From assembly GCA_021776135.1 (NCBI GenBank), contig JAJFGL010000013.1, positions 1-40,263 on the forward strand: a DNA stretch of 40,263 bases, given 5' to 3'. The notes under the pieces were generated by a model. The model made no database searches, had not been told where the DNA came from, and was given only the letters and a program-made list of their open reading frames with translations. The position numbers and the translations under genes were made by a program. Origin of the DNA: Kiloniellaceae bacterium (lineage in GTDB: Bacteria; Pseudomonadota; Alphaproteobacteria; Kiloniellales; J153). This document shows, piece by piece, positions 22,792 to 34,479 of this stretch; within the stretch, counting starts at the first letter, position 1, and the number at the start of each line of letters is the position of its first letter.

Positions 22792-23300
22792 AGGATCTCG
22801 ATAGTTTCCGCCATGGGGCCTCTTTGGCTGCTGCGAGCCGCCATGCGCACCCGTTGTTCCGGCTCCAGGCCTTGCAAGCCGGCACGCTCCAATACCCGGG
22901 CGGAGATGAAGACATCCTTGCCGCCGCCGTCGGGAACCGCGAAGCCGAAGCCTTTTTCGCGGTTGTAAAACTTCACCGTGCCCTCGACCTGGGTTGCCGG
23001 GCCAAGATCGCCGCCATCCTTGCCCGCCGGCGGCTCATCGGCGGGGATGTCCGTTATCCGGTGAACCGAGGCGACTTGCGGCCCTTTGGGGCCGTCGCAG
23101 AGGTTGCAAATAATGGTGGCGCCCTGGGGCATGCGCTCAAAGCCCGATCTGGTGACCACCGAAATATGCAGGAAAGCGTCCGGCGAGCCGTCCTTGGGCT
23201 GTACGAAACCGAAGCCCTTGGTCGCGTTGAACCACTTGACGACGGCGGCGATCTCCCGATGGGTTAACTCCGCCCGATCGAATTCACCGCTATCCGTCAT
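22788..23300 (-). CDS. Double cold-shock-domain protein
   Basis: A 170-residue protein with two cold-shock domains: residues ~17-82 (AAVVKWFNATKGFGFVQPKD, AFLHISVV) and ~105-168 (VEGTVKFYNREKGFGFAVPD, DVFISARVLERAGL), joined by an acidic linker. The RNP1-like (KGFGF) and RNP2-like (FLHIS, VFIS) motifs bind single-stranded RNA or DNA. Two-domain CspA-like proteins of this size are common in alphaproteobacteria and act as RNA chaperones under cold or stationary conditions. The second domain has FIS where His is usual (F-x-H), which may weaken its binding. The stop codon is provided by the repeat end at 22763-22791. Confidence 0.92.
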   Translation of the reverse strand: MTDSGEFDRAELTHREIAAVVKWFNATKGFGFVQPKDGSPDAFLHISVVTRSGFERMPQGATIICNLCDGPKGPQVASVHRITDIPADEPPAGKDGGDLGPATQVEGTVKFYNREKGFGFAVPDGGGKDVFISARVLERAGLQGLEPEQRVRMAARSSQRGPMAETIEIL

Positions 23301-23519
23301 GCTTCACATGCTCCAACTTGCCATGCCAAGCGCATCGACGTTCCCTGGGCCGGGCGCCGCCAAATGCCCGATCCTCCAGAAATCAACCCCGCTTTTCTAG
23401 CGAATTCCGTTTCTCATAGCCATAGGAATCACCAAAAGCCCGCGAAAGTGGGCCAGAGGGCAGTATTTTCGGGAAATTTGAACGGATTTCGCCGGTTTTT
23501 CAAACCAGCGGGACTCCGC

Positions 23520-23547
23520 TTGCCAAGGCTGCGCCCATGCCTATCAT
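23520..23547 (+). promoter_or_regulatory. Probable promoter of tRNA-Leu
   Basis: TTGCCA (23520-23525) and TATCAT (23542-23547) are separated by 16 bases and end 14 bases before the tRNA. The rest of the 261-base gap between the cold-shock gene and the tRNA (23301-23561) holds nothing else I can identify. Confidence 0.5.
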
Positions 23548-23561
23548 GCGCAGCGCTTCAG

Positions 23562-23649
23562 TGCCCCTGTGGCGGAATTGGTAGACGCGACAGACTCAAA
23601 ATCTGTTGTTCGCAAGAACGTGCTGGTTCGAGTCCGGCCAGGGGTACCA
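23562..23649 (+). tRNA. tRNA-Leu (anticodon CAA)
   Basis: A complete class II tRNA. The acceptor GCCCCTG pairs with CAGGGGT (one G-U pair), the D-arm contains GGCGGAATTGGTAGACGC, the anticodon stem ACAGA/TCTGT encloses CTCAAAA with anticodon CAA, a long variable arm follows (TTGTTCGCAAGAACG), and the T-arm has GGTTCGAGTCC. ACCA is encoded at the 3' end. It reads UUG leucine codons. Confidence 0.95.
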
Positions 23650-23655
23650 AACTAA

Positions 23656-23693
23656 AACCCGGCGGCGTCCAGCGCTTGCCGGGTTGCGTTTTT
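23656..23693 (+). terminator. Terminator after tRNA-Leu
   Basis: AACCCGGC (23656-23663) pairs with GCCGGGTT (23678-23685), followed by GCGTTTTT. It starts seven bases after the tRNA end. The remainder of the gap to 23975 shows no gene; its last 100 bases are AT-rich and probably carry the promoter of the next gene. Confidence 0.7.
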
Positions 23694-23975
23694 GCTACGC
23701 CGCCAAAGGCAAAGCCGGTACGCCAAGTCTCAAAAGGGCTTACTTCAACTTTCCGTTACTACCGCGTGCATTGCGGCCGCTTCCCTCACCATTTGAAAGC
23801 GCGGAAGATAGAGGCTGTGCTGGCCCTGTCCCGGTTGCGGCGACGCCGCATCGGTCCGCAGGTACTGTAAGTGGTCAGGCAACATTCGTTTAATAGCATT
23901 TGTCGCTTGTATTCTAAATTCAAGCGCTGTTAAGTTTAATTAAATAAATCATTAAACCAACGGGGGAAATTATTT

Positions 23976-24728
23976 ATGGTAAGCCTTGACCGGGCTCAGT
24001 TCGGCCTGCTTCAACAAAGTATCGAGGTGCTTCAACAACAGATTGCCCGTCTTGGACTCAACCTGATAGTAGAGCGCGACTTCGATAAGCTCGTATCGGT
24101 GCTGACCCAAGGTGGCGTGAAGGTTCTTAATCCGACTTTCGACCCGAGCTGCAATCCAATCGGCAAAGACGACTTTTGGCTGAATGTAACGGATGAAGAC
24201 GGCTGCACCGCCGCATGCATCGCGGCGCGGATCTACGAGACCGACGATTTCAACGACCTGATCGCATTCGGGACGCTGTTCCATCCTCGGGGTATGAAGG
24301 CCTTTGTCGGGGACCGGGCGGTGGAGATCCTGCCGACCCAGCGCCACATCAGCGGTGTCGTCAACTATGCCGGCGGTCTGTGGGTCAATCCCGCGTGGCG
24401 GAAGTGTGGCTTGGCGCTGACCCTGCCGTATCTCAGCCGATCGCTCGCGGTGCGAAACCTCGGCGCGGATTTCTCTTGCGGTTACCACCTGCGCAGCCTG
24501 GCCCTATCGCCGCTCCCGGTGGAGGTTTACGGCTATGTCCATCAAGAGCTGTCGTACCGCGGCTTTTATCCGCCCGCCGGCGGTTATGAAGAGATGCACC
24601 TGGGTTACATCGACCTGGGCGAGAGCCTGGGGCGGATCGAGACCCTGCCGGATCATCCGCAGTATCCGATCTCGATGATACCCGATCCGCGCATCGTGGT
24701 CGCCGACCCCTTGCTGGATCAGGTTTGA
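23976..24728 (+). CDS. Hypothetical protein with GNAT-like segment
   Basis: A 250-residue soluble protein starting at an ATG after a GGGGGAAA ribosome binding site. The middle, VNYAGGLWVNPAWRKCGLAL followed by TLPYLSRSLAVRNL, resembles the acetyl-CoA-binding motif of GNAT acetyltransferases (V-x-P-x-x-R-x-x-G-L-x), preceded by a suitable beta region, and PVEVYGYVHQELSYRGFYPP later fits the end of such a fold. The N-terminal 60 residues are helical (LLQQSIEVLQQQIARL). I would not assign an activity. The gene follows tRNA-Leu and an AT-rich leader and converges with a PAS-protein gene 20 bases away. Similar proteins are known to me only as hypothetical. Confidence 0.6.
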   Translation: MVSLDRAQFGLLQQSIEVLQQQIARLGLNLIVERDFDKLVSVLTQGGVKVLNPTFDPSCNPIGKDDFWLNVTDEDGCTAACIAARIYETDDFNDLIAFGTLFHPRGMKAFVGDRAVEILPTQRHISGVVNYAGGLWVNPAWRKCGLALTLPYLSRSLAVRNLGADFSCGYHLRSLALSPLPVEVYGYVHQELSYRGFYPPAGGYEEMHLGYIDLGESLGRIETLPDHPQYPISMIPDPRIVVADPLLDQV

Positions 24729-24748
24729 CCCGGCCCGGCGCGGGTCGT

Positions 24749-25306
24749 TCAGACCGGTAGGTCGGGCAGGGCGCGATGGACGACGCAGCTCATCAGCGTA
24801 TCGACCGCGCGGCCATCGTCGGCAAAGGGCAGCATCACGCGGGAATACTGATACGCGACCCAATCGAGCCTGATCGCGATCTCGTGATACATAGGCGCGC
24901 CGGTAGCTTTCACCGTGCCATAGTCCTGAACCAGCATTTCCTTGTATTGCGGCCAAGGGCAGTCCGAAAGCGTGTCCCGGCCGCTGCCCCACTCCCAGCT
25001 TTGGGGAATGATCGAGCCGACCAACCTGAAGAACCAGTTGTCGGGGTCGGGATCGCGGACATCGATGAGGTGCGTGTGCTTAATCAAGCGGGTGATGTCT
25101 AGGATGTCGATGTTCCCGCGCGACGGCAGGAGCCCGCCGTCTCGTTTGGAATCCCAGTATTCATAGGCATTGTACAGGACCTCGTCCCGCTCGGGCATCT
25201 GGTCCAGCGGAAGTTGCCGCCGTTTGACGACGTTCTCCGCCTCGCCGGAGATCCACGAGGTCTCCTCGATATTCGCCGCTTGTATGTCGACATCCCAGAT
25301 TGGCAT
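24749..25306 (-). CDS. PAS-domain-containing protein (PAS_5-like)
   Basis: A 185-residue single-domain protein. The pattern LPSRGNIDILDITRLIKHTH, then LIDVRDPDPDNWFFRLVGSI, then a charged linker and WVAYQYSRVMLPFADDGRAV matches the small PAS-like family frequent in Rhodospirillales and rhizobia. Alignment with family members places the ligand pocket in the middle part. No kinase, cyclase or DNA-binding domain is attached, so it would need a partner to signal. Starts at an ATG at 25306. It converges with the GNAT-like gene and is divergent from the DMT transporter across an AT-rich 257-base gap. Function unknown. Confidence 0.75.
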   Translation of the reverse strand: MPIWDVDIQAANIEETSWISGEAENVVKRRQLPLDQMPERDEVLYNAYEYWDSKRDGGLLPSRGNIDILDITRLIKHTHLIDVRDPDPDNWFFRLVGSIIPQSWEWGSGRDTLSDCPWPQYKEMLVQDYGTVKATGAPMYHEIAIRLDWVAYQYSRVMLPFADDGRAVDTLMSCVVHRALPDLPV

Positions 25307-25563
25307 ATTGGTCAGCGTTGTCGTTGGACGCCCGCCGCGTATCGGGGTCCGCCAGAACGGCGCACCCTATGGGCGCAGATAAAGATAATAGGGTTTAGTA
25401 TGTTAATTTTGTTGAAACATTTCTGTCAGATGTAAAGATATGTGCCCTGGTTATGCGCTAAACTGCCTACAATGTTCTTTAATGGAATGTTAAAAGTGCT
25501 AAACTAATACTTGGGCAAACAATTTTAATATTTAAGCTAACAATCTCATAACATCGGTATCGC

Positions 25564-26469
25564 ATGATAACGACTGATCTTGCCATCAGTGCGGTCAGAT
25601 TGCAGACTCGGCGCGCGGTCGCGCTTGTCCTGCTGAGTGGCATACTCAATAGCTTCGGCGGCCTGATCCTCCGGCATATCGAGGGCGCCTCCGAATGGCA
25701 GATCGTGTTCTTTCGCACGGGGGCGCTAACGCTTGGCCTTCTGGTCTTCTTCTTCGTACGGAGCGGCCGGCGCGGTGCCGGGGAGTTCCTGCGGATCGGG
25801 GTCTGGGGTCTGGTCGGCGGCGCGTTTTTTTGCGTCATGCAGACCATGTTCATTTTTTCGCTCAGCAATACCACGGTGGCCAATACGGCCTTCATGTTGA
25901 GTTCGGGGCCGGTCCTGACGGCCTTACTGGCCCGCGCCGTGCTTGGCGAAAAAGTCAGACGCGGCACCTGGGCCGTGCTGCTGATAGCACTGTCCGGAAT
26001 CGGCGTGATGGTCGGCGACGGCCTGGTGACCGGAAATATTCTGGGCGATCTCGCGGCCCTCGCGGGGGCGTTCAGCTTCGCTTGTTTCGTCGTGGTTCTG
26101 CGCGCCCGGCACACCGTCGACATGATCCCGTCCGTCGTGATCGGCGGCTTGATGGCCACGTCGATCGCGTTTCTGGCCACGGGGATGGACCTTGCCGTTT
26201 CGCTACCCGACGCCGGGCTCATGGTTTTCTGGGGTGGCGGGCTGTCGGCCTTGGTTCTTGTGTTCTTCACGATCGCCTCGCGTCATCTCAGGGGCGCGGT
26301 ACTCACGATCCTTTTGATGGCCGAGTATTTCCTTGGGCCGTTCTGGGTCTGGCTGTTCATCGACGAGACGCCCTCGGCCCTTGCCCTCGTGGGCGGCGCG
26401 ATCGTTCTGTCCGGGGTTGCCGGGCAGGCTTATCTGTCGATGCGCGAGGCCGAGCGCGGAGCGCATTAG
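25564..26469 (+). CDS. DMT-superfamily (EamA-type) transporter
   Basis: A 301-residue membrane protein with ten hydrophobic segments in two EamA repeats: the first with VLLSGILNSFGGLILRHIEG and NTTVANTAFMLSSGPVLTAL, the second with ILGDLAALAGAFSFACFVVV and LTILLMAEYFLGPFWVWLFI. The first repeat's SSGPVLTALLARAVLGEKV is a typical family signature. It is a likely exporter of small metabolites; the substrate is unknown. The start is the ATG at 25564, preceded by an AT-rich region (25307-25563) that holds likely promoters for this gene and the divergent PAS gene but no recognisable gene. Its end overlaps the glpU stop by four bases. Confidence 0.85.
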   Translation: MITTDLAISAVRLQTRRAVALVLLSGILNSFGGLILRHIEGASEWQIVFFRTGALTLGLLVFFFVRSGRRGAGEFLRIGVWGLVGGAFFCVMQTMFIFSLSNTTVANTAFMLSSGPVLTALLARAVLGEKVRRGTWAVLLIALSGIGVMVGDGLVTGNILGDLAALAGAFSFACFVVVLRARHTVDMIPSVVIGGLMATSIAFLATGMDLAVSLPDAGLMVFWGGGLSALVLVFFTIASRHLRGAVLTILLMAEYFLGPFWVWLFIDETPSALALVGGAIVLSGVAGQAYLSMREAERGAH

Positions 26470-26747
26470 ACCCAGCGGAATACCGCGATCCCGAACAGAA
26501 TCGAAACCGCCAGGCCGCCCCACAGGGGCGTGCCGAAGATTCCGAGCCAAGCCAGATGGATAAAGGCGCTGCCCAGCAAGGCGATGAACAGGCGGTCGCC
26601 GCGCGTGGTGTCGAGCCTGAGGATACCCCTTCGCGGGTTGCCGCCAGGGCTGAAATGTTCCCACACCATCATGGTCGTCAGGGCGAACAGGATAAAGATA
26701 AAGAATCCGGCGGTCGGCCAAGTCCATGCCATCCAAGATAAATCCAT
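26466..26747 (-). CDS. glpU: Small membrane protein GlpU (DUF2160)
   Basis: A 93-residue protein with two to three hydrophobic stretches (MDLSWMAWTWPTAGFFIFIL, FIALLGSAFIHLAWLGIFGT, LAVSILFGIAVFRW) and the short loop HFSPGGNPRRGILRLDTTRGDR split across residues 31-52. This is the family found as the last or next-to-last gene of glycerol ABC transporter operons of rhizobia (glpU). Its role is not defined. It starts five bases after the glpQ stop and ends the gene block. Confidence 0.85.
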   Translation of the reverse strand: MDLSWMAWTWPTAGFFIFILFALTTMMVWEHFSPGGNPRRGILRLDTTRGDRLFIALLGSAFIHLAWLGIFGTPLWGGLAVSILFGIAVFRWV

Positions 26748-26752
26748 GCGCC

Positions 26753-28415
<1,663 letters not shown>

Positions 28416-28419
<4 letters not shown>

Positions 28420-29495
28420 AGCGCCGCCTCGCCGATTATCCAGCCATCGGCGTAGATCTGCGTGTGGCCCGGATCGAACTGGATATGGGCGGACCCGGTG
28501 GCCACGCTCATGCCTTCGGGAACCAGAAGTTGGATGCGGACATCGCCGTTGCGCGTATCGACGATGCGATAACGCCCGGCGTCTTTCACTTTCTCGATCT
28601 CGACCGGAATGCCGTGGTCGCTAAAGCTGACGAATTCCGGCCGCACGCCGATCTCCAGGCGTTTATACCCGGCCGCCGGCCGCGCCGCGCCGGCGGCCGC
28701 GATGGGGTGGCCGGCGAAGCAGGGGCCGCCGCCGCCGAAGTCGCACGGCAGGACATTCATTCCCGGCGAGCCGATGAAATGACCGACGAAGGTATGGTGC
28801 GGTTTCTCGAACAACTCGATCGGCGTGCCGACCTGCACCACCGTGCCTTCGTGCATGACCACGACCTGATCGGCGAAGGTCATGGCCTCGGTCTGATCGT
28901 GGGTCACATAGATCATGGTCGAACCGACCCGCCGGTGAATCTCCTTCAGCTTGGAGCGCAGAACCCATTTAAGGTGCGGGTCGATCACGGTCAGGGGCTC
29001 ATCGAAGAGGATGGCGTTGACCTCGGCGCGGATAAGGCCGCGTCCCAGGGAGATTTTCTGCTTGGCATCGGCGGTCAAGCCGGCGGCCTTGTCGTGAAGC
29101 GTGCCTTCCAGGTCCAGCATCCGCGCGATCTCGCCAACCCGCGGGCCGATGTCGCGGTCGGAAACGCCCCGGTTGCGTAAGGGAAAGGCAAGATTGTCAT
29201 AGACCGTCATGGTGTCGTAGACGACCGGAAACTGGAACACTTGGGCGATGTTGCGTTGCTCCGGCGGGATTTCGGTCACGTCCACATCGTCAAACTCTAT
29301 GCGTCCGCTGGAAGGAACCAGCAGGCCCGAGATAATGTTCAGCAAGGTCGTCTTACCGCACCCCGAGGGACCGAGCAGGGCATAGGCGCCGCCATCGGAC
29401 CATTCGATGTCCAGGCTCTTGAGCGCCCAATCCTCGTCGCCGGCGGGATTCTTGAGATAGCTGTGTTTGAGTTGGCGCAGGCTGATCTTGGACAT
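28416..29495 (-). CDS. glpT: ABC transporter ATPase GlpT (degenerate signature motif)
   Basis: A 359-residue MalK-type ATPase with C-terminal OB-like regulatory domain. Walker A is GPSGCGKT (42-49), Walker B AILFDEP (161-167) and the switch His is His199 in YVTHDQTEAM, all intact. The signature motif is not: aligned with the usual LSGGQ-x-QRVA-x-GRAL, the sequence reads LTADAKQKISLGRGL (140-154), so LSGGQ is replaced by LTADA. Its own ATP site would be completed by the intact LSGGQ of GlpS, but it cannot give a normal signature to the other site. Start at 29495 overlaps the glpS stop (TGATG). Confidence 0.92.
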
Positions 29496-30562
29496 CAGGC
29501 GGACACCAACTCGTTGCCGGCGCCAAAGTAAATGCAGTGCGATGTATCCAAAAAGAATTCCGCCTTGGTTCCGATCTCGAAGGGATGAATGCCTTGGGCT
29601 TGCGAGACCCAGGTCCGGTCCTCGATCTGGAAATGGACGATGCTTTCGGAACCGCTGAATTCCGTAATCAGAACCTCGCCCAGGATCGGCACCGCGCCCG
29701 CGCGCCCGGACGCCGGCGAAATATGATGCGGGCGAATCCCGACCGTATAGGCATGATCGCTCAAGCTCCGTTGGCTCTCCGCCACCGGCCAGGATATGCG
29801 CTCGTTAAGGATGAAAGTATCCCCCTGCTTGGTGACGGTTGCGGTGTTCATGGGCGGGTCCGCGAAAACCTGGGCGCTGCGTAAATCCTTGGGGCGGCGA
29901 TAGATTTTTTCGGTCTTGCCGAACTGCGTCACCCGGCCTTCGTGGAGGGTCGCCGTGTGCCCGCCGAGCAGTAGCGCCTCATTCGGTTCGCTGGTGGCAT
30001 AGACGACCGTGCAGCCGCGGTTTTCGAACATTTTCGGTAACTGATCGCGCAATTCCTCGCGCAGTTTGAAGTCGAGGTTGGCGAGCGGCTCGTCCAACAG
30101 CACCAGATCGGAATCCTTGACCAGGGCCCGGGCCAGGGCCGTGCGCTGCTGCTGGCCGCCGGAAAGCTCGTTGGGGCTGCGCTCAAGAAGCGGGGTGAGG
30201 TTGAGCAGCTCCGCGACCTCGCCTACGCGCCTGCCGATTTCCGCCGCCGGCGTGCGCTGGATGCGCAGGGGCGAGGCGATGTTCTCGAAGACGTTGAAAT
30301 TGGGATAGTTGATGAACTGCTGATGGACCATGGAGACATTGCGCGCCTGAACCGGCGCCCGGGTCACGTTCTTGCCGTTGAACCAGACCTCGCCGGAGGT
30401 CGGGCGGTCCAGGCCGGCCATCAAATGCAGCAGGGAGGTTTTACCGGACAGGGTGGTGCCCAGCAGGATGTTGAAGCCGCCGTCCTCGAGCTTGAGGTCG
30501 GTGGCGTAGATATGAGTTTCCGCGCCCACGCGTTTCTCAATCTGTTTGAATTCAAGACTCAT
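29495..30562 (-). CDS. glpS: ABC transporter ATPase GlpS (switch His missing)
   Basis: A 355-residue MalK-type ATPase. Walker A is GTTLSGKT (35-42), LSGGQ is intact (133-137) and Walker B is LVLLDEP (153-159), but the H-loop histidine is replaced: YATSEPNEAL puts Ser191 where the family has His. The C-terminal domain resembles that of GlpT. The start is the ATG at 30562 (MSLEFKQIEKRV); a longer frame to 30586 lies inside the palindromic element and adds non-conserved residues. Only seven bases separate the element from this start, and there is no clear ribosome binding site, so its translation may be weak or depend on upstream structure. It would pair with GlpT as an unequal dimer. Confidence 0.9.
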   Translation of the reverse strand: MSLEFKQIEKRVGAETHIYATDLKLEDGGFNILLGTTLSGKTSLLHLMAGLDRPTSGEVWFNGKNVTRAPVQARNVSMVHQQFINYPNFNVFENIASPLRIQRTPAAEIGRRVGEVAELLNLTPLLERSPNELSGGQQQRTALARALVKDSDLVLLDEPLANLDFKLREELRDQLPKMFENRGCTVVYATSEPNEALLLGGHTATLHEGRVTQFGKTEKIYRRPKDLRSAQVFADPPMNTATVTKQGDTFILNERISWPVAESQRSLSDHAYTVGIRPHHISPASGRAGAVPILGEVLITEFSGSESIVHFQIEDRTWVSQAQGIHPFEIGTKAEFFLDTSHCIYFGAGNELVSA

Positions 30563-30569
30563 GGGCGCC

Positions 30570-30840
30570 CTAGGGCCTGTTGACACTTAGGATGCCGCCG
30601 AGGCGGGATCGGATTATCCCACCCGTTAGGAGCGGATGGCGCCGTGTGGCAGGCCCCCCACAAGCCGTTCGCGACGCGGCGGGTGGGATAATACGACCCG
30701 TCCCAGCGGGATTGGGCCAAAATGACGCGAGGCCGCGTCGCTTGTCCTTGAATATGCGCCGCATGTCCTGCGTCCTCGCTCCTAACCTCGCGTCATTCTG
30801 GCCCAACCGCGGCGGCATCCTAAGTGTCAACAGGCCCTAG
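30570..30840. mobile_element. 271-bp palindromic MITE-like element with 30-bp perfect terminal inverted repeats
   Basis: The ends 30570-30599 and 30811-30840 are perfect 30-base reverse complements, beginning CTAGGGCCTGTTGACACT. Inside are further paired segments: GGATTATCCCACCCG with CGGGTGGGATAAT, and TTGGGCCAAAATGACGCGAG with CTCGCGTCATTCTGGCCCAA, so the whole transcript would fold on itself. There is no transposase; open frames on each strand are by-products of the symmetry. CTAG at both edges could be a target-site duplication or part of the ends; such short targets are known for the IS5/IS427 group, but I cannot confirm a parent. It separates glpV from glpS in the operon. Confidence 0.85.
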
Positions 30841-30864
30841 GAATGATCGATAATTAACGCTTGT

Positions 30865-30893
30865 CTCCCGGAGGGAAAAACACCCTCCGGGAG
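30865..30893. other. Stable hairpin after glpV
   Basis: CTCCCGGAGGG (30865-30875) pairs perfectly over 11 bases with CCCTCCGGGAG (30883-30893), loop AAAAACA. It follows the glpV stop on the minus strand. No T-run follows on the coding strand, so partial termination or protection of the glpV transcript from 3' decay is more likely, which would favour excess binding protein over membrane subunits. Confidence 0.75.
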
Positions 30894-30924
30894 TCCAAGC
30901 CGTCGTGCTAGGCGATTGCCGGAT

Positions 30925-32661
<1,737 letters not shown>

Positions 32662-32763
32662 TTCCGTGCCTCCTTGTCTGGTTCTTATCGTTAACTATCG
32701 GCCATCTAGTGATATTTATCAAACGGGCGCTGGCCAAGGGCGCCCGATTGCGGAGTTCATGCT

Positions 32764-34296
32764 TTACGAGGCGGCCAGCTTTTCCGGGTTCGACTCCTGG
32801 GTTGCGAACATCGCCTCGAGGCGCGCCCGGGTCCGCTCCGAAACGTGCAGGCCCAGCTTGGAGCGGCGCCAGAGCACGTCTTCGGCGCTTGCCGCCCATT
32901 CATGGGCGCGCAGATAGGCGATCTCCGCTTCATAAACGTCATCGCCCAGATCCTCGCCCAGATCCGCCAAAGCCTTGGCGCCGATCAAGAGGTCTTGTGT
33001 GCGGGTGCCATAGGCGCGCGCGTAACGCGACGCCAGACCGGCGGGCAGCCAGGGGTGTTTCCGGCGCAGGCCGGACACAAAGACCTCGACGTCGCCGTCC
33101 GGTATATCGCCGCCCGGCAGGATGGCGCCGCGTGTCCAGGCCGGTTCCGCGCGGTCCAGCGTGGGCAGAAGTTTCTCCATGGCGTGTTCGGCCAGCTTGC
33201 GGTAGGTCGTGATCTTGCCGCCGAAAATCGACAGTATCGGCGCTTCTTTGCCGTCGCGTCCCCGGTCGATGTCGAAAACGTAATCGCGGGTAACCGCGGA
33301 CACATTGGCGCTGGCGTCGTCGTAAAGCGGGCGCACACCGGCGTAGCTCCACACCACGTCGCCGGGCGCGACCGGCGTGTCGAGATAGCGGTTGACCGCC
33401 GCGCAGAGGTAGTCGGTCTCGCCGCCGGTAATCGCGACCTCCGCCGGATCGCCGTCGTAGGGAACGTCGGTGGTTCCGATCAAGGAAAAATCTTGTTCGT
33501 AAGGAATAATGAAAACGATCCGCCGGTCGTCGTTCTGCAGGATGTAGGCCTGATCGCCGTCGCCGATGCGCGGGACCACGATGTGACTGCCCTTGACCAG
33601 CCGCAGGCGGCTTTCCCGGTTGCCCCCGGCGACCGCGCTCAAGACCTCGGCGACCCAAGGGCCGGCGGCATTGACCGCCGCCCGGGCGCGCAGCTCAACC
33701 TCCTCGCCCTGGCGGGGCTGAAGTTTGGCCTGCCAGAGCCCGTTCGAGCGGCGCAAGGAGGTGCAGCGGGTGCGCGGTAAAATCCGGGCGCCGCGCTCGG
33801 CCGCATCCATGGCGTTCAGGACCACGAGCCGGGAATCCTGCACCCAGCAATCCGAATAGCAGAAGGCCTTGGTAAAAGATTTCTTCAAGGGCCGCCCCGC
33901 GGGGTCGTCGCGCAGGTTCAGTCCGTGGGAACCGGGAAGCTTCTTGCGGCCGCCCAGATGATCGTAGAGAAAAAGGCCGATCCGCACCATCCAGGCCGGG
34001 CGCAGGCCGTTATTGTGGGGCAGGACGAAACGCAAGGGCCAGATTATATGGGGCGCCGCGTTCAGCAGGACTTCGCGCTCAATCAAGGCCTCGCGCACCA
34101 GGCGGAACTCATAGGTTTCCAGATAGCGCAGACCGCCATGGATCAGCTTGGTGCTGGCCGAAGAGGTCGCGCCGCCCAGGTCGTCTTGTTCGCACAGCAC
34201 AACCGATAGGCCCCGGCCCGCGGCGTCGCGGGCGATTCCCGCGCCGTTGATGCCGCCGCCGATAACTAACAGGTCGACCGGGTCCGCTTCCGACAC
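32764..34296 (-). CDS. glpD: Aerobic glycerol-3-phosphate dehydrogenase GlpD
   Basis: A 510-residue membrane-associated flavoenzyme that oxidises glycerol-3-phosphate to dihydroxyacetone phosphate and passes electrons to quinone. Signatures are VDLLVIGGGINGAGIARDAA (FAD), GGATSSASTKLIHGGLRYLE, VNAAGPWVAEVL, FIIPYEQDFSLIGTTDVPYD and VWSYAGVRPLYDD, with the C-terminal cap region near LGLHVSERTRARLEAM. The start is a GTG at 34296 with AGAGGA six bases upstream. A palindromic GlpR-type operator lies in its upstream region. No glpK is in the window, so if glycerol is the imported compound the kinase must be elsewhere. Confidence 0.96.
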   Translation of the reverse strand: MSEADPVDLLVIGGGINGAGIARDAAGRGLSVVLCEQDDLGGATSSASTKLIHGGLRYLETYEFRLVREALIEREVLLNAAPHIIWPLRFVLPHNNGLRPAWMVRIGLFLYDHLGGRKKLPGSHGLNLRDDPAGRPLKKSFTKAFCYSDCWVQDSRLVVLNAMDAAERGARILPRTRCTSLRRSNGLWQAKLQPRQGEEVELRARAAVNAAGPWVAEVLSAVAGGNRESRLRLVKGSHIVVPRIGDGDQAYILQNDDRRIVFIIPYEQDFSLIGTTDVPYDGDPAEVAITGGETDYLCAAVNRYLDTPVAPGDVVWSYAGVRPLYDDASANVSAVTRDYVFDIDRGRDGKEAPILSIFGGKITTYRKLAEHAMEKLLPTLDRAEPAWTRGAILPGGDIPDGDVEVFVSGLRRKHPWLPAGLASRYARAYGTRTQDLLIGAKALADLGEDLGDDVYEAEIAYLRAHEWAASAEDVLWRRSKLGLHVSERTRARLEAMFATQESNPEKLAAS

Positions 34297-34381
34297 CGCA
34301 GATCCTCTTCCCTATGGTCCCTTTGAGCTTGGTGAGTTCCCGGCGCCGATGATCTAGCGCCCGCGCACCGGATTAGGTTTA

Positions 34382-34410
34382 ACCATAGGTAGCTGGATTT
34401 TTATTCACAA
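34382..34410 (-). promoter_or_regulatory. Possible glpD promoter
   Basis: On the minus strand TTGTGA (34410-34405) and TATGGT (34387-34382) are 17 bases apart, 86 bases before the GTG start. The match to consensus is moderate, and the GlpR-type palindrome lies just upstream of the -35 element. Confidence 0.35.
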
Positions 34411-34431
34411 GCGAAAATTAAAGGTTCATTT

Positions 34432-34447
34432 TGTTCGAATATGAACA
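34432..34447. promoter_or_regulatory. GlpR-type operator upstream of glpD
   Basis: TGTTCGAATATGAACA is a TGTTC-N6-GAACA palindrome, the same half-sites and spacing as the E. coli GlpR operator core. It lies in the 183-base glpR-glpD gap. Confidence 0.65.
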
Positions 34448-34479
34448 TAAATGGATTCCATAAGCCACCGGGACGAATA

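Noticed and set aside
30570-30840. Open frames on both strands inside the palindromic element
   Set aside because: Both share the same first and last residues because the ends are inverted copies; this is an effect of symmetry, not coding.
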